Source: Mariniphaga sp.
GTDB taxonomy: Bacteria > Bacteroidota > Bacteroidia > Bacteroidales > Prolixibacteraceae
Assembly: GCA_024636975.1 (NCBI GenBank)
Contig: JAGXGA010000011.1
Span: forward strand, 1 to 64,000
Length of the DNA stretch: 64,000 bases
Reading direction: 5' to 3'
Shown piece after piece: positions 18,615 to 28,463 of this stretch. The position numbers and the translations under genes were made by a program. Under the pieces are notes generated by a model. The model was not told the origin of the DNA. It saw only the letters and a list, made by a program, of their open reading frames with translations, and did not search any database. The first letter of the stretch is position 1. Every line of letters begins with the position of its first letter.

Positions 18615-19583
18615 ATGAAAGCATTTATAAAAACGAAGTATGGAGGGCCGGAAGTTCTTCACCTGGAGGAGACAGCAAAGCCGGTGCCGGCAGACAATCA
18701 AATCCTGGTTAAGGTTGAAGCAAATTCAGCCAATCCTGCCGACTGGCACATCATCAGGGGAAAACCGTTTTTGGCACGAATGGCTTTTGGATTGTTCAGG
18801 CCTAAGGATAAGATCGCCGGGGCCGATTTTGCCGGTACAGTGGAAAGCACCGGAATTAAGGTAACACGCGTGAAGGCTGGCGACCGGGTGTTTGGAGAGT
18901 CGCTCAAAGGAGGCGCCTTTGCCGAATACATATGTGTCTCGGAAAATGATTGCGCTACCATGCCCGATGAGGCGGGCTTTCCGGAAATGGCCTGTGTGCC
19001 CATAGCTGGTCTAACCGCATTGCAGGCACTTACCGTGCACGGACACTTAAAGGAAGGTGAATCGGTTTTAATCAACGGAGCTTCAGGAGGCGTTGGTCAT
19101 TTTACTGTACAGATTGCAAAAACATTTGGAGCACGGGTAACGGCTGTCTGTTCCGATAAGAACAAAGATTTTGTGATGGCTCTCGGGGCAGATGAGGTCA
19201 TACCCTACGATAAGGAAGATATTCACAATCACACAGAAAAATACGACCTTGTTATTGATACCCACGGTAACCTTACGCACAGGGACTTCAGGCGAATGGG
19301 AAAACGGGGAGTTGTTGTGGGTTTCACCAATATGGGGCACATGATCACTTTGATGACTAAGGCTGCCTTCAGTAAATTCCCCCTTGCACAGTTTACCGCA
19401 AAAGTTTCAACGGAAGATCTGGAGGTTGTGGCCTCTCTGATAAAGAACATGAAAGTTAAGGTACACATCGAAAAAACATTTCCGTATACCGAAATTTCGC
19501 AAGCTATAAGCTACATCGAATCCATGCGTACAAAAGGAAAAGTGGCCATGGTGTGGGGGGAAAAAGTAAAAAGTAAACAGTGA
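18615..19583 (+). CDS. NAD(P)-dependent MDR-family oxidoreductase (quinone reductase type)
   Basis: A 322-residue medium-chain reductase. The N-terminal GroES-like domain carries GPEVLHLEET and NPADWHIIRGKP. The Rossmann domain has the nucleotide site INGASGGVGHFTVQIAKTFGA (about 145-165). The Cys residues of the structural zinc lobe are absent, as in the QOR/zeta-crystallin branch. Reduction of quinones or enones is the family activity; the substrate here is unknown. The gene begins with an ATG at 18615 after a repeat-rich leader and ends in a lysine-rich tail. Confidence 0.85.
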   Translation: MKAFIKTKYGGPEVLHLEETAKPVPADNQILVKVEANSANPADWHIIRGKPFLARMAFGLFRPKDKIAGADFAGTVESTGIKVTRVKAGDRVFGESLKGGAFAEYICVSENDCATMPDEAGFPEMACVPIAGLTALQALTVHGHLKEGESVLINGASGGVGHFTVQIAKTFGARVTAVCSDKNKDFVMALGADEVIPYDKEDIHNHTEKYDLVIDTHGNLTHRDFRRMGKRGVVVGFTNMGHMITLMTKAAFSKFPLAQFTAKVSTEDLEVVASLIKNMKVKVHIEKTFPYTEISQAISYIESMRTKGKVAMVWGEKVKSKQ

Positions 19584-19993
19584 CAGTCTCTTGACGATCG
19601 GACACTATTTTATTAAAATAACATAGGTGAAGAGTAAATGAAAACAAAAACGGCCGTATGCGACGACAACAGGCAGATTTCATAAACTTTTTACCAGCAA
19701 TAGTTAATAGGGTCAGGAATGCTGCCGGACACCTTTCCCTTTCTCCATTAAGTGAACAGTGAACAGTAAATCAATTGCTTACTTTTTCAGTGCCGGAAAC
19801 TAATTATTACCAGCCTTGTGAATTTCTGTTGTTTTATTATTAAATATTTTTTAGTTTTAGGATTTTAAGCCTGTAGCAAGGTTGACTGAAGAACCGATAG
19901 AAGAAAATACCTCCCTCCCACATTTATAAGCATTTTGTGCCATTTATTTAGGGGCATTTTAAACTAATACTCAGAAATGTGAAATAAAGAATT
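19584..19993. repeat. Repeat-rich spacer with R4 and R8 element
   Basis: R4 words (GTGAACAGTGAACAGT) lie at 19752-19767. An R8 element lies at about 19776-19880: TTTTTCAGTGCCGGAAAC, then TTGTGAATTTCTGTTG, TTTATTATTAAA, TTTTTTAGTTTTAGGATTTT. The next gene starts 114 bases further on. No coding potential is seen. Confidence 0.6.
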
Positions 19994-20926
19994 ATGGAAC
20001 GACGAATATTAATATATGGTGCAGGAGTAATTGGTTCAACATTTGGCGGATTAATGGCAGCCTCAGGGCAAGCTGCAACTTTATTGTCCCGGAATAATCG
20101 ATTAAACGAGCTGAATAACAAGGGATTGTTGCTTCAGAGAAATGATCAGAAGAAAGCTCAAAAAATCTCAGTTAAAATCATTTCCGAATTAAAGCCAGAC
20201 GATATATATGACTATGTATTTGTTACACTTAGAAAAGAACAAGTTCGGGATGCACTTCCACTTTTAAAAAAGAATAAATCGCAGAATTTCGTATTTATGG
20301 TAAATAATCCATCGGGTTATGATGACTGGACCAACGCGCTCGGACGTGAAAGAGTTATTCCCGCGTTCCCGGGTTCCGGTGGGAAAATTGAAAATGGAAT
20401 TGTTTTCTATGAAATTGTATCAGGAATAATTCAACCCACTACATTAGGTGAAATTAATGGGAGTAATAGTGCACGAATAAGGAAACTGAAAACAATATTA
20501 AAAAGTGCAGGGTTTAAAGTATCTGTTTCAAATAATATGGATGCCTGGCAAAAAACTCATGTTGCAATGGTCGGCCCGTTAGGCGATGTAATATACTATG
20601 ATGGCGGAAACAATTACTCAGTAGCTAAAAATTCATTGGCCATTAAGCAGATGAATTTAGCATTGAAAGAGAATTTTAATTTTTTAAAAGAATCCGGAAT
20701 TGGCATTGTGCCCTGGAAACTAAATATTATTCGATTAATGCCATTGTGGATTTTAAATTTAACCATGAAATATGCTTTTAATACGAAATGGGCAGAAACA
20801 GTCATTAGTAATCATGCTTTGAATGCAAGAAATGAAATGAAAGTAATTAGTAATGAATTCATAGAATTGGCTAAATCGAAGGGATATAATCTTAAAGAGT
20901 TTGAAAAATTGGTAGAAAGAATATAA
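19994..20926 (+). CDS. Ketopantoate reductase-like (ApbA/PanE family) oxidoreductase
   Basis: A 310-residue protein starting with a Rossmann motif (RILIYGAGVIGSTFGGLMAA). Typical ApbA/PanE features follow, such as DYVFVTLRKEQ and VFMVNNPSGYDDW. The C-terminal half is the helical dimerisation domain. PanE makes pantoate from 2-dehydropantoate, but many Bacteroidota paralogues of this length lack the strict substrate residues, and I cannot see the canonical K-x-N catalytic arrangement with certainty. I therefore call it family-level only. It is monocistronic, with an R8 element upstream. Confidence 0.8.
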   Translation: MERRILIYGAGVIGSTFGGLMAASGQAATLLSRNNRLNELNNKGLLLQRNDQKKAQKISVKIISELKPDDIYDYVFVTLRKEQVRDALPLLKKNKSQNFVFMVNNPSGYDDWTNALGRERVIPAFPGSGGKIENGIVFYEIVSGIIQPTTLGEINGSNSARIRKLKTILKSAGFKVSVSNNMDAWQKTHVAMVGPLGDVIYYDGGNNYSVAKNSLAIKQMNLALKENFNFLKESGIGIVPWKLNIIRLMPLWILNLTMKYAFNTKWAETVISNHALNARNEMKVISNEFIELAKSKGYNLKEFEKLVERI

Positions 20927-21297
20927 GCTGCCCTTAAAATGCAAAACAGTAAAATTGTAAAACTGTCGGATGGTTAAATTGTTGACTGATTTGTTATTAA
21001 AGAAGGTTTCCACAGATTCACAGATTATATGGATGGAGGATTGCCACAGATTCACACATTAAGTGGAAGCTTCCATCCGGTATGAGCGGGCGGGAAGCCT
21101 GTTCAGCAATTCTGCAAGCACCGGGACTATCAAAATTTTATAGCTAGCTCTATCAGGATTCTGCAAGCTGAGTGCAGGGCTACTTTACCGGCAGTTTACT
21201 TCCTTTTCCGGGGTGGAAATTTATTATAACAGCTTTGTGAGTTTATGTTGTTTTAGTTTTAAACATTTTCTAGTTTTAGGATTTTAATTCTGAAGCT
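20927..21297. repeat. Repeats R2 and R8 upstream of the ZIP gene
   Basis: Two R2 units (CCACAGATTCACAGATT) lie at 21008-21060. An R8 element fills about 21195-21300 and its last bases (TCTGAAGCTATG) contain the ATG of the ZIP gene. The region has no coding signal. Confidence 0.6.
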
Positions 21298-22113
21298 ATG
21301 TTGATGGAAGATTTATTAAATTATAATCCTGTTTTGTTAGCATTGTTTGCTACATTATTCACATGGTTTGTAACCGCGGCCGGTTCATCAATGGTTTTCT
21401 TTTTCAAATCAATTAAAAGGAAATTTTTTAATTCAATGCTTGGATTTGCAGCAGGTGTTATGATTGCAGCAAGTTTTTGGTCGTTGCTAAAACCTTCCAT
21501 CGAAATGGCTGAAGCCAACGGAACATTACCCTGGATGCCTGCATTGGTTGGATTTTTATCAGGTGGTGCATTTTTATTAATAATTGATAATATTTTACCT
21601 CATTTACATTTGGGATTATCGGCTGATAAAGCAGAAGGTATAAAGACATCATGGCAAAGAAGTATCCTTTTGGTACTTGCAATTACACTTCATAATATTC
21701 CCGAAGGACTGGCTATAGGTGTTGCTTTCGGAGCATTAGCCAACAACCCTGATATTGGAATGCTTTCTGGGGCTGTTGCATTAGCGCTTGGGATTGGATT
21801 GCAAAATTTTCCCGAAGGAGCTGCAGTTTCAATACCATTGCGCAGGGAGGGTTTCTCGAGATTACGTGCATTTAATTATGGTCAGTTATCCGGAATAGTT
21901 GAGCCTGTTGCCGGAGTGATTGGTGCATATCTTGTTCTCACAATTGAGCCTCTGTTACCTTATGCGCTTTCTTTTGCCGCAGGTGCAATGATTTTTGTGG
22001 TAGTCGAAGAATTGATACCTGAATCTCAAGCCGGAAATGAAACAGATTTTTCTACAATTGGTGCAATGTTAGGTTTTGCAACAATGATGTTGTTAGATGT
22101 TTCGCTGGGCTAG
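21298..22113 (+). CDS. ZIP-family divalent metal transporter
   Basis: A 271-residue membrane protein with about eight hydrophobic segments. The two transport-site motifs are visible: LAITLHNIPEGLAIGVAFG (about 129-147) and LGIGLQNFPEGAAVSIPL (about 162-180). A late VVEELIPES segment follows. ZIP proteins import zinc, iron or manganese; this GufA-like branch is usually linked to zinc. The first ATG (21298) falls at the very end of an upstream R8 element, and a second ATG two codons later (21304) could serve equally well. Confidence 0.9.
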   Translation: MLMEDLLNYNPVLLALFATLFTWFVTAAGSSMVFFFKSIKRKFFNSMLGFAAGVMIAASFWSLLKPSIEMAEANGTLPWMPALVGFLSGGAFLLIIDNILPHLHLGLSADKAEGIKTSWQRSILLVLAITLHNIPEGLAIGVAFGALANNPDIGMLSGAVALALGIGLQNFPEGAAVSIPLRREGFSRLRAFNYGQLSGIVEPVAGVIGAYLVLTIEPLLPYALSFAAGAMIFVVVEELIPESQAGNETDFSTIGAMLGFATMMLLDVSLG

Positions 22114-22535
22114 AAGAGGGAAGAGAACGGCTGGTGAAGTGAACAGTGAAAAGTGAACAGTAAACAGTGAACAGTTGACGCCCGGCTGTACCTTGTTTCA
22201 CCGGATGGAATCCCTTGCATTTATCTGCAGGAAACTGAATTAGAATAAGGATGCTATCCTTTCCTCCATAAAGGAATAAATGTTACGATGCGCCTGTCTG
22301 CCGACCAGGCAGGCTGCATCTTTTAGTTCGGGTGCCGGATTTCTTCTGCAAATTTTTTGCTGCGCTGCAGCTATAGTCAGTATGCTTCCTCAAAACTGCC
22401 TTTTAAACCGGCACGATTTCATGCTTAAACCGTTGGTGTATTATCAAAAAATATGAAACTCGATCAATTTAAAGATATAAGATATAACTTCGCAGAGAAA
22501 GTTCATGAATTGTCACTGCTTCAAAAAATGTAAAC
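22114..22535. repeat. Repeats R4, R1, R7 and the duplicated leader of the pseudogene
   Basis: An R4 run (AGTGAACAGT words) lies at 22134-22178 and an R1 element at 22203-22260. An R7 element at about 22290-22380 includes TTTTTTGCTGCGCTGCAGC. The last 150 bases match the leader of the intact gene at 34689, including GATATAACTTCGCAGAG and the final CTTCAAAAAATGTAAAC, so the duplication includes the promoter region. Confidence 0.65.
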
Positions 22536-22985
22536 ATGAAATATAAACAACTAATTCTGACGGTTATTATTTTTGGAGTATTCCAAAGTCTTTTTGCAGG
22601 AAACTACATTTTCTCGGTAAAAGGCACCAAAACTTACCTCAATAATCAGGAAATCCTGGTGGCAGGTTTACGTTGCTCAAACGCGCTGTATTCTGAAAAA
22701 TCTGCAGACGATTTAATCAGGCATCTGGATGAATTAAAATCATACGGTGTAAACACAATAAGTGTTTTTGTAATGGGTTCGCGTTACGGAAATTTTAAGG
22801 GCTATTTGGAAGATGGAAGTCTTAATCCGGTTTATTCAAAACGGTTGGCTAAAATTATTAAAGCAGCCGATAAAAAAGGAATGATTGTTCTGGTGGGATG
22901 TTTGTACTGGGGCGGCTCAAGTGCCAAATGGGAATCGTGGACACAAAAGGAAGCAAATGGGGGCAGTACCCCGGCTGTATCTTAA
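22536..22985 (+). pseudogene. 3'-truncated copy of the glycosidase-like gene at 34689
   Basis: The first 141 codons are about 92 percent identical to the gene at 34689 (I count 11 differences), including the signal peptide. Homology stops abruptly at 22958, after the codons for W-T-Q-K-E-A-N. Only eight unrelated residues (GGSTPAVS) follow before a stop. The missing part holds the presumed catalytic region, so the product cannot be functional as an enzyme. The junction lands within a second gene fragment in another frame. Confidence 0.85.
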
Positions 22986-23358
22986 AGAAGTTGTGAATAA
23001 TCAGCGACTTGAACTTTTGCCAAAAATATTTTCTGAAAGTTATGTCTTTCACGGAATGAATGGTAAAGATGGTTACCCTGTAAAAAATAATTATCTCAAG
23101 CCATTTTTAATATCGCTTTTCAATGCTTTTCCTGATTTACACTATACTATTGATAATATAATTGCAGAAGGCGATAAAGTAGCTGTAAGTTGCACAGCAA
23201 GTGGAACTCACAAAGGTTAATTTTTAGGAGCACCTGCGAGTGGAAATAAAGTTATGTATAAGGAAATATTTATTTACAGAATTAGTAATGGAATGTTAGC
23301 TGAAGGATGGGCTGTTGTAGATGTGGCAGGTTTAAAAGAGCAGCTCATAAAAAAATAA
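22959..23358 (+). pseudogene. Broken SnoaL-like ester cyclase (5' truncated, internal stop)
   Basis: The frame starting at the junction encodes LYLKEVVNNQRLELLPKIF, then LFNAFPDLHYTIDNIIAEGDKVAV and SGTHKG. It then meets TAA at 23218-23220 and continues in the same frame with FLGAPASGNKVMYKEIFIYRI and DVAGLKEQL to a stop at 23358. This is the SnoaL-like/ester cyclase fold. In homologues a Glu sits between HKG and F-L/M-G, so GAA has become TAA. The first roughly 20 codons are also gone. Confidence 0.85.
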
Positions 23359-23488
23359 AAATTACCAAGCACAGCATACACTTACATAATTGTAAGAAGT
23401 GAGCACCATGAACAAATTTAGCAAAACCGATGTTTTCAACTCGATATGAATAAGAAGTCACTTCATCGCGGTTCTAAATGATTAAGGG

Positions 23489-24589
23489 ATGCCAATATTT
23501 ATGGATCGCCACGATGTTTCAGAAGCTGTTACAGCCGAAGTTGTTGCCCGGATTCACCAGGAAGATCTAAAAATTCAGCACAAATACGGTTGCCGGGGAT
23601 TAACATATTGGTTTGATGAAACCCGAAAAACGGCCTTTTGTTTGGTGGAAGCACCCGACAAAAATGCAATTATTGAAATGCATGCCAATGCTCACGGGGA
23701 AGTACCTCACCAGGTCATTGAAGTGGATGCAGCTATTGTTGAATCGTTTTTAGGCAGAATTGAAGATCCTGAAAAAGCACTCAACACCAGTTTAAACATC
23801 ATAAACGATCCGGCTTTCAGAACAATAATGGTGGTGGATATTGAAAATTGTTACTTTAATAAGTTCGTTCCTCATTCCAATATTTTAAACAATCAGATTT
23901 TTAACAAACAGATGACTGCAATTCTGAAATCGTTCGATGGTAATGTGGTTCAGCAAAATGAAGATGGTTTTTTAATTTCTTTTGTAACAGTTGCAAAAGC
24001 AGTTTTATGTGCTTTAGTAATTCAGGAAAACTATCACGCACACAAAACTCAACATCAAGTTAATTTTACCAGATTAAGTATCGGTATGCATGCCGGAGTT
24101 CCGGTAACCGAAAGAAAATCGATATTTGAGGATACCATTAAATTAGCCAGAAGGATGCGTATAATTTCCGATGCTGAGATTGTTATTTCAACTGAAGTGC
24201 ATCAATTGTACAAAAGCGGGAATTTTGGCGAAGATTTGAACCTTAACCAAATTCGCATTCTAACTCCGGCAGAAGAAAAATTCATTAATAACTTTATGGA
24301 TTTCACTGAAAAAGAGTGGCAAAATGCAGAAATTAAAGTTGATGATTTCGAAAAGAATATTGGCATCAGCAAATCAAAACTTTACCGGGAAATGATTCGG
24401 TTAACCGAAAAATCACCGAATGTTTTTTTACTTCATTACAGGCTGCGAAAATCATTGCAACTGTTGCAAAAGCAAAAAGGAAACATTTCTGAAATAGCCT
24501 TTAATTCGGGTTTTAACAGTCCTTCCTATTTTGCAAAATGTTTCCGTAAAAAGTATGGAATCATGCCTTCGGAAATAGCGCTGCAATAA
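23489..24589 (+). CDS. DUF4242 - degenerate class III cyclase - AraC-type regulator
   Basis: A 366-residue three-part protein. Residues 1-90 are a DUF4242 domain (MPIFMDRHDVSEAVTAEVVA, LTYWFDETRKTAFCLVEAP), a ferredoxin-like fold with nickel-binding relatives. Residues about 105-270 resemble a class III nucleotidyl cyclase (TIMVVDIEN, QQNEDGFLISF, RLSIGMHAGVPV, DTIKLARRMRIISD, IVISTEVHQL), but several catalytic positions look weakened. Residues about 275-366 are an AraC DNA-binding domain (ISKSKLYREMIRL, ISEIAFNSGFNSPSYFAKCFRKKYG). I infer a ligand-responsive transcription factor. It precedes a cupin gene and follows the broken ester cyclase. Confidence 0.85.
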   Translation: MPIFMDRHDVSEAVTAEVVARIHQEDLKIQHKYGCRGLTYWFDETRKTAFCLVEAPDKNAIIEMHANAHGEVPHQVIEVDAAIVESFLGRIEDPEKALNTSLNIINDPAFRTIMVVDIENCYFNKFVPHSNILNNQIFNKQMTAILKSFDGNVVQQNEDGFLISFVTVAKAVLCALVIQENYHAHKTQHQVNFTRLSIGMHAGVPVTERKSIFEDTIKLARRMRIISDAEIVISTEVHQLYKSGNFGEDLNLNQIRILTPAEEKFINNFMDFTEKEWQNAEIKVDDFEKNIGISKSKLYREMIRLTEKSPNVFLLHYRLRKSLQLLQKQKGNISEIAFNSGFNSPSYFAKCFRKKYGIMPSEIALQ

Positions 24590-24774
24590 TCCTGCAGTTT
24601 ATTTACTTTGATTTTATTATTTGCCTGAACCAAAATTGCTTGCATAAGAACTGATTGTGCCATTGGATTACATTTAGTTGCCGTAGCTTTGATAATAATA
24701 CCCGCCTGTTGCTTTAAATGGATGCAGCAATGGTGCTTTAAAATGTCATCCATAGTTATAAAGGAGAAATTAAT

Positions 24775-25161
24775 ATGAAAATTGCAAAAGAAAACATTGA
24801 AGTAAAAATGGAAATCCCTGGCGCTGTTGTTCGTCAAAGAACAGATTTCGGCGATGCAACTGGATTAGGTAAAATTAGCGGCGAGTATTTCAGCTTTTCA
24901 GCCGGAGTAGATACCACCCCGCTTTTCATGGGGCTCGAAGGAAACTTATGTCAGTGCCCGCACTGGGGTTACGTTTTAAGCGGCCAGATTACAACCACTG
25001 ATGTCGAAGGTGTTCAGGAAACTGTAAATGCAAACGATTTGTTTTACTGGCCGGCAGGGCATAACGTTAAGGTGAATGCTGATGCGGAAATCGTTATGTT
25101 TAGCCCTCAACATGAACACAGTCAGGTAATAAATCACATGATTGACAAGATTGGGAAATAA
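24775..25161 (+). CDS. Cupin-domain protein
   Basis: A 128-residue single-domain cupin. The barrel strands are visible as CPHWGYVLSGQITTTDVEG (motif 1-like) and NANDLFYWPAGHNVKV with a late FSPQHEH (motif 2-like), giving potential metal ligands. The function is unknown; small cupins of this type often lie beside regulators as ligand-binding or small-molecule enzymes. The ATG follows a strong AAAGGAG ribosome site (24761-24767). It may be controlled by the upstream AraC-type regulator (inference from 185-base spacing, same strand). Confidence 0.75.
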   Translation: MKIAKENIEVKMEIPGAVVRQRTDFGDATGLGKISGEYFSFSAGVDTTPLFMGLEGNLCQCPHWGYVLSGQITTTDVEGVQETVNANDLFYWPAGHNVKVNADAEIVMFSPQHEHSQVINHMIDKIGK

Positions 25162-25189
25162 ATTTAAAATAACAACAATTCAACTCATT

Positions 25190-25249
25190 GGATGACATCC
25201 CTCGTTATTTATTTCAGGAACCCGGAATCAAAAAGTAGGGATGCCATCC
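25190..25249. repeat. R1 inverted element
   Basis: Arms GGATGACATCCC and AGGGATGCCATCC flank about 35 bases containing TTTCAGGAACCCGGAATCAA. It lies between the convergent cupin and ABC transporter genes. Confidence 0.65.
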
Positions 25250-25286
25250 CTTAAGCAACAGTTTATCAATTTATCAATTTTCCCAA

Positions 25287-28200
25287 CTACTTATTTTTTG
25301 TGAGGTCATGTTTTATAAACGCCATGGGATTATAGAAAATCCGTTCTCTAAGTCTTGCCTGCCGGTTTAGCCTCCATCCTTCAATTTTATTAAGTACTTT
25401 GTGCAGTACATCAAAATACAGTGTAACCATGAGCAAAAAAGTAAATACCCAGATAACGAGTAGATTAAACAACAGCGTATCAATTTTCACATTACCAATG
25501 TATTTATAAGCACTGTAAAAATGGGCTGCTCCGTTTTTATTAACGGGACTTCGGTAAATTGGCTCGTCGCCCTGGTAAATCCGGTTGTTGGTGATGTAAA
25601 TTTTTTGTGCTGAATATTTATCCCTGGTTACTTCTTCCAGCTTATCGTTTGTGTGGCGATCTTTAAAACCTTCCAGACGTTCCGGTTCATTGTTGAAAAG
25701 GGAAAGAACCTGCATGTATTTGCTCTCCCGCGCATTGTTGGCACTGTTGTACTCTGTCTTGTATTCTTCAGCTGCGTATTCCAGGTAATCTGAAAGAACT
25801 GAAATTCCATTTTGGTTAAACGTGCCTGTACCAATCCGTTCAATAGCCCAAATCACGGAATCGTTGAAAGGGGGTATTTCGGTTGCCATGTCTTCGAATG
25901 AATTTTGCAGCAGCGGTACCACTGATGCTGCGCTCTCCTGTTGGTTATTTTCTTTGAATGACCAGTAAGAAGCCAGGTGCTTTTTCAATTCGGGTACTAA
26001 ATAAAAAGCTTTAAAACCGAACTCATTTTTCCAAACTTCTTCTTCAAAAAGATGTTTTCTGTAATCATTGTTTTTGTAAAGGTTCACCGCCAGTGCTTCA
26101 TAAGCCCACCGGGAAGTCATTGCATCTCCTATAAGTGGGGTTTTTTCGTAACTGTTCAACGTATTGTGCATTTTATTAAAGTCGATGATTACACCACTAA
26201 GCAACAATTGCGGAATCAGTAACAAAGGAATTAAAATGTAAATGGCAACAACAGAGTTCAGTCCGGCTGACAAATTCAACCCAAGTAAATTGGCAAAACA
26301 TGCTGTGGTAAAAAGAATGGCCCAGGTAGAAAAAGTAACATCTTTTATTTCGAGCATGTAATTGCTGATTAAGACAAACGAAAGCATCTGGATAGCAGAA
26401 AGTGAGAAAAGGATAATTATTTTTGACGTGAGGTAAGCTCCCCGGCTAAGGTTTAAAAATTCTTCGCGTTTTCTTATCTTCTGGTCTTTAAAGATTTCTT
26501 CTGCGCTGATGCTTAATCCAATAAAAAGGGCAACAACAATACTCATGAAAAGAAACGCAGGTATATTGTCGTTATACCTGACTAAATATTCGGCAGTGCC
26601 GCTGTATCTTGAAAAGAATCCAAGCAAAACCGCCAAAGCCGGTGCTTCCAGCAAAGCAATTGTCAGATATTGCCGATTGGCCTTTTTAGTTGCAAAATCC
26701 CGTTTTACAAATAGTTTAAGTTGTTTTAACCACTTCGGAATTTCAAAATGAACCTCGGGTAAATCCTGCCTGGTATTGGGGTTGAGTTTCATGAAATCAA
26801 TTACACGGGGCTCAACTTTTTCCTTATACCTCTGGTACCAGTCTTCGGGCGTTATTTTACGGCGGCGTATGCTTTTGCCGAACGGATCGACCATCCGCGT
26901 CTGGATAATCCGCAGTGGTTGTTCTGTATGCACATTACCGCAGGCCAGGCATTCGCTTTCATCCGGATTATTGTAATTTGTCTCGTGCTTAAAATAGGTG
27001 ATGGCTTCCATGGGGTTGCCAAAAAACACAACCCGGCCACCCTGTTCCATCACGATCATCCGGTCGAAAAGCTTGTAAATATCGCTGGAAGGCTGATGAA
27101 TATTAGCAAAAACAAGTTTTCCCTTCAGGCATTGTCGTTTTAATAGGTACATTACTTTTTCCGAATCAGCCGATGACAGGCCGGAGGTTGGTTCATCCAC
27201 AAATAAAACTGATGGTTCACGCATCAATTCAAGTGCGATGTTAAGGCGTTTTCGCTGCCCCCCGCTTAGTATTTTTTTTAACGGACTGCCAACCACCAGG
27301 TCCCTTGCTTCAATCAGGTCGAAGTCATGCAGAGTTTGTTCAATTTTCTCCCTGATTTTTTCTTCATCCATGTTTCCAAAGCAGAACCGTGCGTTGTATT
27401 TAAGGTTTTCATAAACGCTAAGTTCTTCGAGGAGTAAATCAACCTGTGGAACATAACCAATAATACCTTCCAGAACTTCTTTATTTTCGGGATTATGAAT
27501 ATCGTACCCATTGATAACGATTCGTCCATTGTGGGGTTTAAGCTTTCCGTTGAGAACATTTAGCAGTGTTGTTTTTCCAACTCCGCTTCCTCCGAGAATA
27601 CCAACCAAATCGCCCGACCGTTCCTGGAAACTCAAGGGGTGCAACCCGTAATTCTTCCGGCTGAAGCGATATTCCACATCCTCGGCATTAAATACGATTT
27701 TGGGTTTTCCCTGTTCCTGGATGAACCTCGTCATAATGCTGCTGTAGTAAATAGGAATAATCCTGGAGGTTCTCAGTATTCCTCCGGGAGGGAATACATA
27801 CAATCTGTCCTGAACCAGGCGATGCCCGTTAAGGTACATGTTCCTTGGGCCCCTGTATTTGAAAAACAGGCTGTTTATGCTGCTTATAAGAATAATCTCA
27901 AGTTCAACTTTTTGGTTTTCACGGTAAAGGTGTTTAATTTGTTTATAAGGATGCTCCTCATTCCCATTGACTACAAAAAGGTTGCTCTTTTCCTTTACGG
28001 CATGAATGGATTCAAGAAAAAACAGGGCGAGGTCGTTATACTCCCTCGATTTTATTTTCAACCCTTTTGCAACTATGTCAACGATCTGCCTGTCATGGGC
28101 ACTGGTGCCTCCATCTTTATTAATGAAATTTAAAAGTTGAACGACAATCATATACCGTGTTTCCAAATCGAATTGATCAACAATTCCTTTGCAAATTTTC

Positions 28201-28451
28201 CTGACGTACTTTTTATTGATGAATTTTTCTCCGTTTCCTTCCTTTTCGTAAAGTATTCCTTTATTCTCAATATGATAATAATGGACAAATTCATAGTATA
28301 AATCCGTGTACTTTTCAACCTGTTCACGGCTGAAGTTTTCTTCGAGGTATGAAACCACAGAAAGTGAGGCATGCTCAGAAGTTTTGTTGTCATCGTAATC
28401 GGTTACAATGGCAAAAAATTTTAACAGGCTTTCAATAATTTCTTCGTACAT
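25287..28451 (-). CDS. TerB-like domain fused to ABCG-type ABC transporter
   Basis: A 1054-residue protein. Residues about 1-150 form a helical TerB-like domain (FLETRYMIVV-type helices, NKDGGTSAHDRQIVDIVAKGL). Residues about 270-500 are an ABC ATPase with Walker A GGSGVGKTT, signature LSGGQRKRL and Walker B VLFVDEPTSGLS, followed by ANIHQPSSDIYKLFDRM as in the ABCG/White group. Residues about 590-830 and the end (about 1000-1030) hold membrane segments of the ABC-2 type, with a long soluble loop between them. One polypeptide is a half-transporter that would dimerise. The substrate is unknown. It is transcribed after the lipoprotein gene. Confidence 0.85.
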   Translation of the reverse strand: MYEEIIESLLKFFAIVTDYDDNKTSEHASLSVVSYLEENFSREQVEKYTDLYYEFVHYYHIENKGILYEKEGNGEKFINKKYVRKICKGIVDQFDLETRYMIVVQLLNFINKDGGTSAHDRQIVDIVAKGLKIKSREYNDLALFFLESIHAVKEKSNLFVVNGNEEHPYKQIKHLYRENQKVELEIILISSINSLFFKYRGPRNMYLNGHRLVQDRLYVFPPGGILRTSRIIPIYYSSIMTRFIQEQGKPKIVFNAEDVEYRFSRKNYGLHPLSFQERSGDLVGILGGSGVGKTTLLNVLNGKLKPHNGRIVINGYDIHNPENKEVLEGIIGYVPQVDLLLEELSVYENLKYNARFCFGNMDEEKIREKIEQTLHDFDLIEARDLVVGSPLKKILSGGQRKRLNIALELMREPSVLFVDEPTSGLSSADSEKVMYLLKRQCLKGKLVFANIHQPSSDIYKLFDRMIVMEQGGRVVFFGNPMEAITYFKHETNYNNPDESECLACGNVHTEQPLRIIQTRMVDPFGKSIRRRKITPEDWYQRYKEKVEPRVIDFMKLNPNTRQDLPEVHFEIPKWLKQLKLFVKRDFATKKANRQYLTIALLEAPALAVLLGFFSRYSGTAEYLVRYNDNIPAFLFMSIVVALFIGLSISAEEIFKDQKIRKREEFLNLSRGAYLTSKIIILFSLSAIQMLSFVLISNYMLEIKDVTFSTWAILFTTACFANLLGLNLSAGLNSVVAIYILIPLLLIPQLLLSGVIIDFNKMHNTLNSYEKTPLIGDAMTSRWAYEALAVNLYKNNDYRKHLFEEEVWKNEFGFKAFYLVPELKKHLASYWSFKENNQQESAASVVPLLQNSFEDMATEIPPFNDSVIWAIERIGTGTFNQNGISVLSDYLEYAAEEYKTEYNSANNARESKYMQVLSLFNNEPERLEGFKDRHTNDKLEEVTRDKYSAQKIYITNNRIYQGDEPIYRSPVNKNGAAHFYSAYKYIGNVKIDTLLFNLLVIWVFTFLLMVTLYFDVLHKVLNKIEGWRLNRQARLRERIFYNPMAFIKHDLTKNK

Positions 28452-28463
28452 AAACCAGGAATT

